A program made the position numbers and the translations under genes. DNA of 51,472 bases, from positions 1 through 51,472 of the forward strand of contig DAOUBS010000020.1 of NCBI GenBank assembly GCA_034432435.1. The letters are read 5' to 3'. The notes under the pieces are model-generated. The model saw only the letters and a program-made list of their open reading frames with translations. It had not been told where the DNA came from and did not search any database. This document shows, one piece after another, positions 49,807 through 51,472 of the stretch (positions are counted from its first letter, which is position 1; every line of letters begins with the position of its first letter). This DNA is from JANWYT01 sp034432435 (GTDB lineage Bacteria > Chloroflexota > Anaerolineae > Aggregatilineales > Phototrophicaceae).

Positions 49807-50964
49807 CTAAAGCCGTTCGATGATCGTTCCAGTCGCCATCCCGCCGCCGCAGCACATCGTCTGGAGGCCGATCTTCTTGTCGTGCACCTCGAGCGCGTTG
49901 ATGAGCGTAGTCATCAGGCGCGCGCCGCTGCCGCCCAACGGGTGACCGAGCGCGATCGCCCCGCCGTGCACGTTAACGCGCTCCATGTCCGCGCCGATCT
50001 CTTTCTCCCACATCTTGACGACGGTCGCAAACGCCTCGTTGACCTCGAACAGATCAACCTGATCGAGCGTCATGCCCGCTTTGTCGAGCACTTTGCGCGT
50101 GGCAGCAATCGGGCCGGTGAGCATCAGGTGCGGGTCGCTGCCAACGGTGACGCTGGCGACGATGCGGGCGCGCGGCTTCAAGCCCAGCTCGGCGGCTTTC
50201 GCGGCGGTCATCACCAGCACAGCAGCGGCCCCATCGCTGATCTGGCTGCTGTTGCCCGCCGTCGTGACGCCGTTAGGCGTGAAGGCAGGCTGCAAGGTAG
50301 CCATCTTGGCGAGGTCGGCGTTGGGGCGGAAGCCTTGATCAACCGTTACCTCGATCTCGTTGCCTGCTTCGTCCACGCCGCGCATCGGGGCGATCTCGCG
50401 TTGGAGGTAGCCCGCCTGCGCCGCGCGCGCCGCCCGCATGTGGCTCTCGTAGCTCAGCGCGTCCACCTCTTCGCGGGTGATGCCCCACTTCTGGGCGATC
50501 TCGTCGCTAGCCTGCCCCTGCCCGATCATGTTGTACTCTTCCATGATGTGGTCCGTGAAGGGGCTGCTGCTGCCGTCGCCGAGGCTGCTGCCCATCGGAA
50601 CGCGCGTCATGCTCTCCACGCCGCCCGCGATCACGACGTCAGCTTGGCCGCTGGCGACCATCGCGGCGGCCAGATGTACCGCCTGCTGGCTGCTGCCACA
50701 CTGGAAGTCAAGGCTCGTCGCCGGCACTTCAATCGGCAGGCCAGCCTCCAGCACGACGTTACGCGCCACGTTGAAGGTTTGCTCGCTCACTTGGCTGACG
50801 CACCCAAACAGCACGTGGTCAACTTTCGTCTTGTCGAGGCCGGTGCGCTCTAAGAGCGCCTTAACGACGTGCGCCCCCAACTTGACTGGGTGCTGCTCGC
50901 GCAGCCAACCGCCCCGCTTGCCAATTGGCGTGCGCACCGCATCCACAATCACCACTTCGCTCAT
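49807..50964 (-). CDS. thiolase, acetyl-CoA C-acetyltransferase type
   Basis: 385 residues. The acylated Cys lies in LDFQCGSSQQAVHLA (about Cys89), NVHGGAIALGHPLGGSGAR holds the first His (about 340) and CCGGGMATGTIIERL the second Cys near the end. All three catalytic residues are present. Such enzymes condense two acetyl-CoA (biosynthetic) or cleave 3-ketoacyl-CoA (fatty-acid breakdown). No beta-oxidation neighbours are seen, so the direction is open. A short AT-rich gap of 160 bases separates it from the divergent last gene. Confidence 0.95.
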   Translation of the reverse strand: MSEVVIVDAVRTPIGKRGGWLREQHPVKLGAHVVKALLERTGLDKTKVDHVLFGCVSQVSEQTFNVARNVVLEAGLPIEVPATSLDFQCGSSQQAVHLAAAMVASGQADVVIAGGVESMTRVPMGSSLGDGSSSPFTDHIMEEYNMIGQGQASDEIAQKWGITREEVDALSYESHMRAARAAQAGYLQREIAPMRGVDEAGNEIEVTVDQGFRPNADLAKMATLQPAFTPNGVTTAGNSSQISDGAAAVLVMTAAKAAELGLKPRARIVASVTVGSDPHLMLTGPIAATRKVLDKAGMTLDQVDLFEVNEAFATVVKMWEKEIGADMERVNVHGGAIALGHPLGGSGARLMTTLINALEVHDKKIGLQTMCCGGGMATGTIIERL

Positions 50965-51124
50965 GTTGATCTCCTCAAAAACAATCTAATCATCATTTGA
51001 TTTTTCTGCCGCTCATTACTATAGCGCGAAATGCCCATCTTGGACATTAAAGCTGGGCGAATATGAACAAAAGATGGTAAGCTCAAAGCATCTTGTGGTG
51101 ATAGTCAGAGGAGGCATCCTAATT

Positions 51125-51472
51125 ATGGAAATGATCACGGTAGATAGCCTTGTCGCCAGCGAGTTTGAGGTCACATTGGGCGACGCCCCGCTGAAGGGGG
51201 TGTTTCGCATTCAAGGGCTGGTGACATACGCCGTCGACGCACAGGGCAACCGCGAGAAGCCCCCGTTCACCCTCAGCAAGATGGTGCAGCAGAACCCACA
51301 CGAGCCGATCAACGTGTGGCTGCGCGAGACGCTCGCCAGCCGCAGCGGCGGCGAGCGCCCGCGGCGCGACTTGCAGATCAAAGCGGTAGATGACGGCGTC
51401 GTGACGCGCATCTGGCACGTGCGCGGGGCGTACATCCTCTCGGTGGGCTACAGCGACTTCGACGAAAGCTCG
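51125..51472 (+). CDS. start of an unrecognised gene, possibly phage-tail-tube-like
   Basis: The frame is open from ATG 51125 to the window edge (116 residues) and preceded by AGAGGAGG. Its pattern is soluble and beta-rich: an opening strand EFEVTLGD, then GVFRIQGL, PPFTLSKMVQQ, a helix with INVWLRETL, RRDLQIKAVDDG-type turn, and RGAYILSVGYSDFDE. This order resembles the T4 gp19-like tail-tube fold of phages and contractile injection systems (F-x-V... G-V/F-x-x-x-S/G-L ... RRDL ... W-x-x-x-x-A). No other tail gene is in view, so the similarity is only suggestive. Confidence 0.4.
   Translation, partial: MEMITVDSLVASEFEVTLGDAPLKGVFRIQGLVTYAVDAQGNREKPPFTLSKMVQQNPHEPINVWLRETLASRSGGERPRRDLQIKAVDDGVVTRIWHVRGAYILSVGYSDFDESS

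Overview
The window looks like a chromosomal stretch of a GC-rich bacterium, most likely a Chloroflexota (Anaerolineae-like) member. This is an inference from gene content and style: Thr/Pro-rich linkers behind lipoprotein signals, a Ser/Thr kinase-AAA-TPR signalling protein, a lone CpaF/TadA ATPase and a chlI/chlD-type chelatase gene. No rRNA, CRISPR array, integrase or intact insertion sequence was seen.

Layout. 1-3.7 kb is gene-poor and partly decayed: a DUF4258-like toxin-type gene with an in-frame TGA, a secreted Cys-rich protein broken at a G8 tract, a secreted TPR protein, an orphan FecE-type ATPase overlapping a THEP1-like NTPase, and the C-terminal relic of a sugar ABC permease. 3.7-11.1 kb holds clpB, a degenerate protein kinase and a heteromeric ABC exporter pair. 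11.3-25.7 kb is the centrepiece: a 14-gene minus-strand operon for taking up and dismantling cell-wall fragments. Its transcription order is oppA, oppB, oppC, oppD, oppF, a 64-residue two-helix membrane protein, a GntR regulator, nagZ, namZ, an AmiE-like serine hydrolase, anmK, a BadF-type amino-sugar kinase, murQ and a GNAT acetyltransferase. Most junctions are ATGA/GTGA overlaps. A perfect 16-bp palindrome resembling DasR/NagR operators sits just downstream of the predicted oppA promoter. The glycosidases and the amidase lack signal peptides, so the Opp importer should deliver intact muropeptides that are cut inside the cell.

25.9-33.2 kb carries plus-strand genes: an MDR oxidoreductase, an APH-type phosphotransferase, an EthD protein, the STK-AAA-TPR protein, a stand-alone receiver domain and a DUF2142/GT39-like membrane protein. 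33.2-45.9 kb is mixed: tRNA-Val(GAC) with its own promoter and terminator, a Thr/Pro-rich lipoprotein coupled to an IGPS-like barrel lacking catalytic residues, galE, a lipoprotein esterase, an EamA transporter, an SLC13-type permease with RCK domains, two glycosyltransferases, CpaF/TadA and a divergent alkaline phosphatase.

46.3-48.4 kb encodes a chelatase AAA subunit whose frame continues, through a -1 shift at an A9-G tract followed by a strong hairpin, into a VWA domain: a candidate programmed frameshift making two subunits from one gene. The window ends with dnaN, a cluster of REP-like palindromes, a thiolase and the start of a gene that may encode a tail-tube-like protein.
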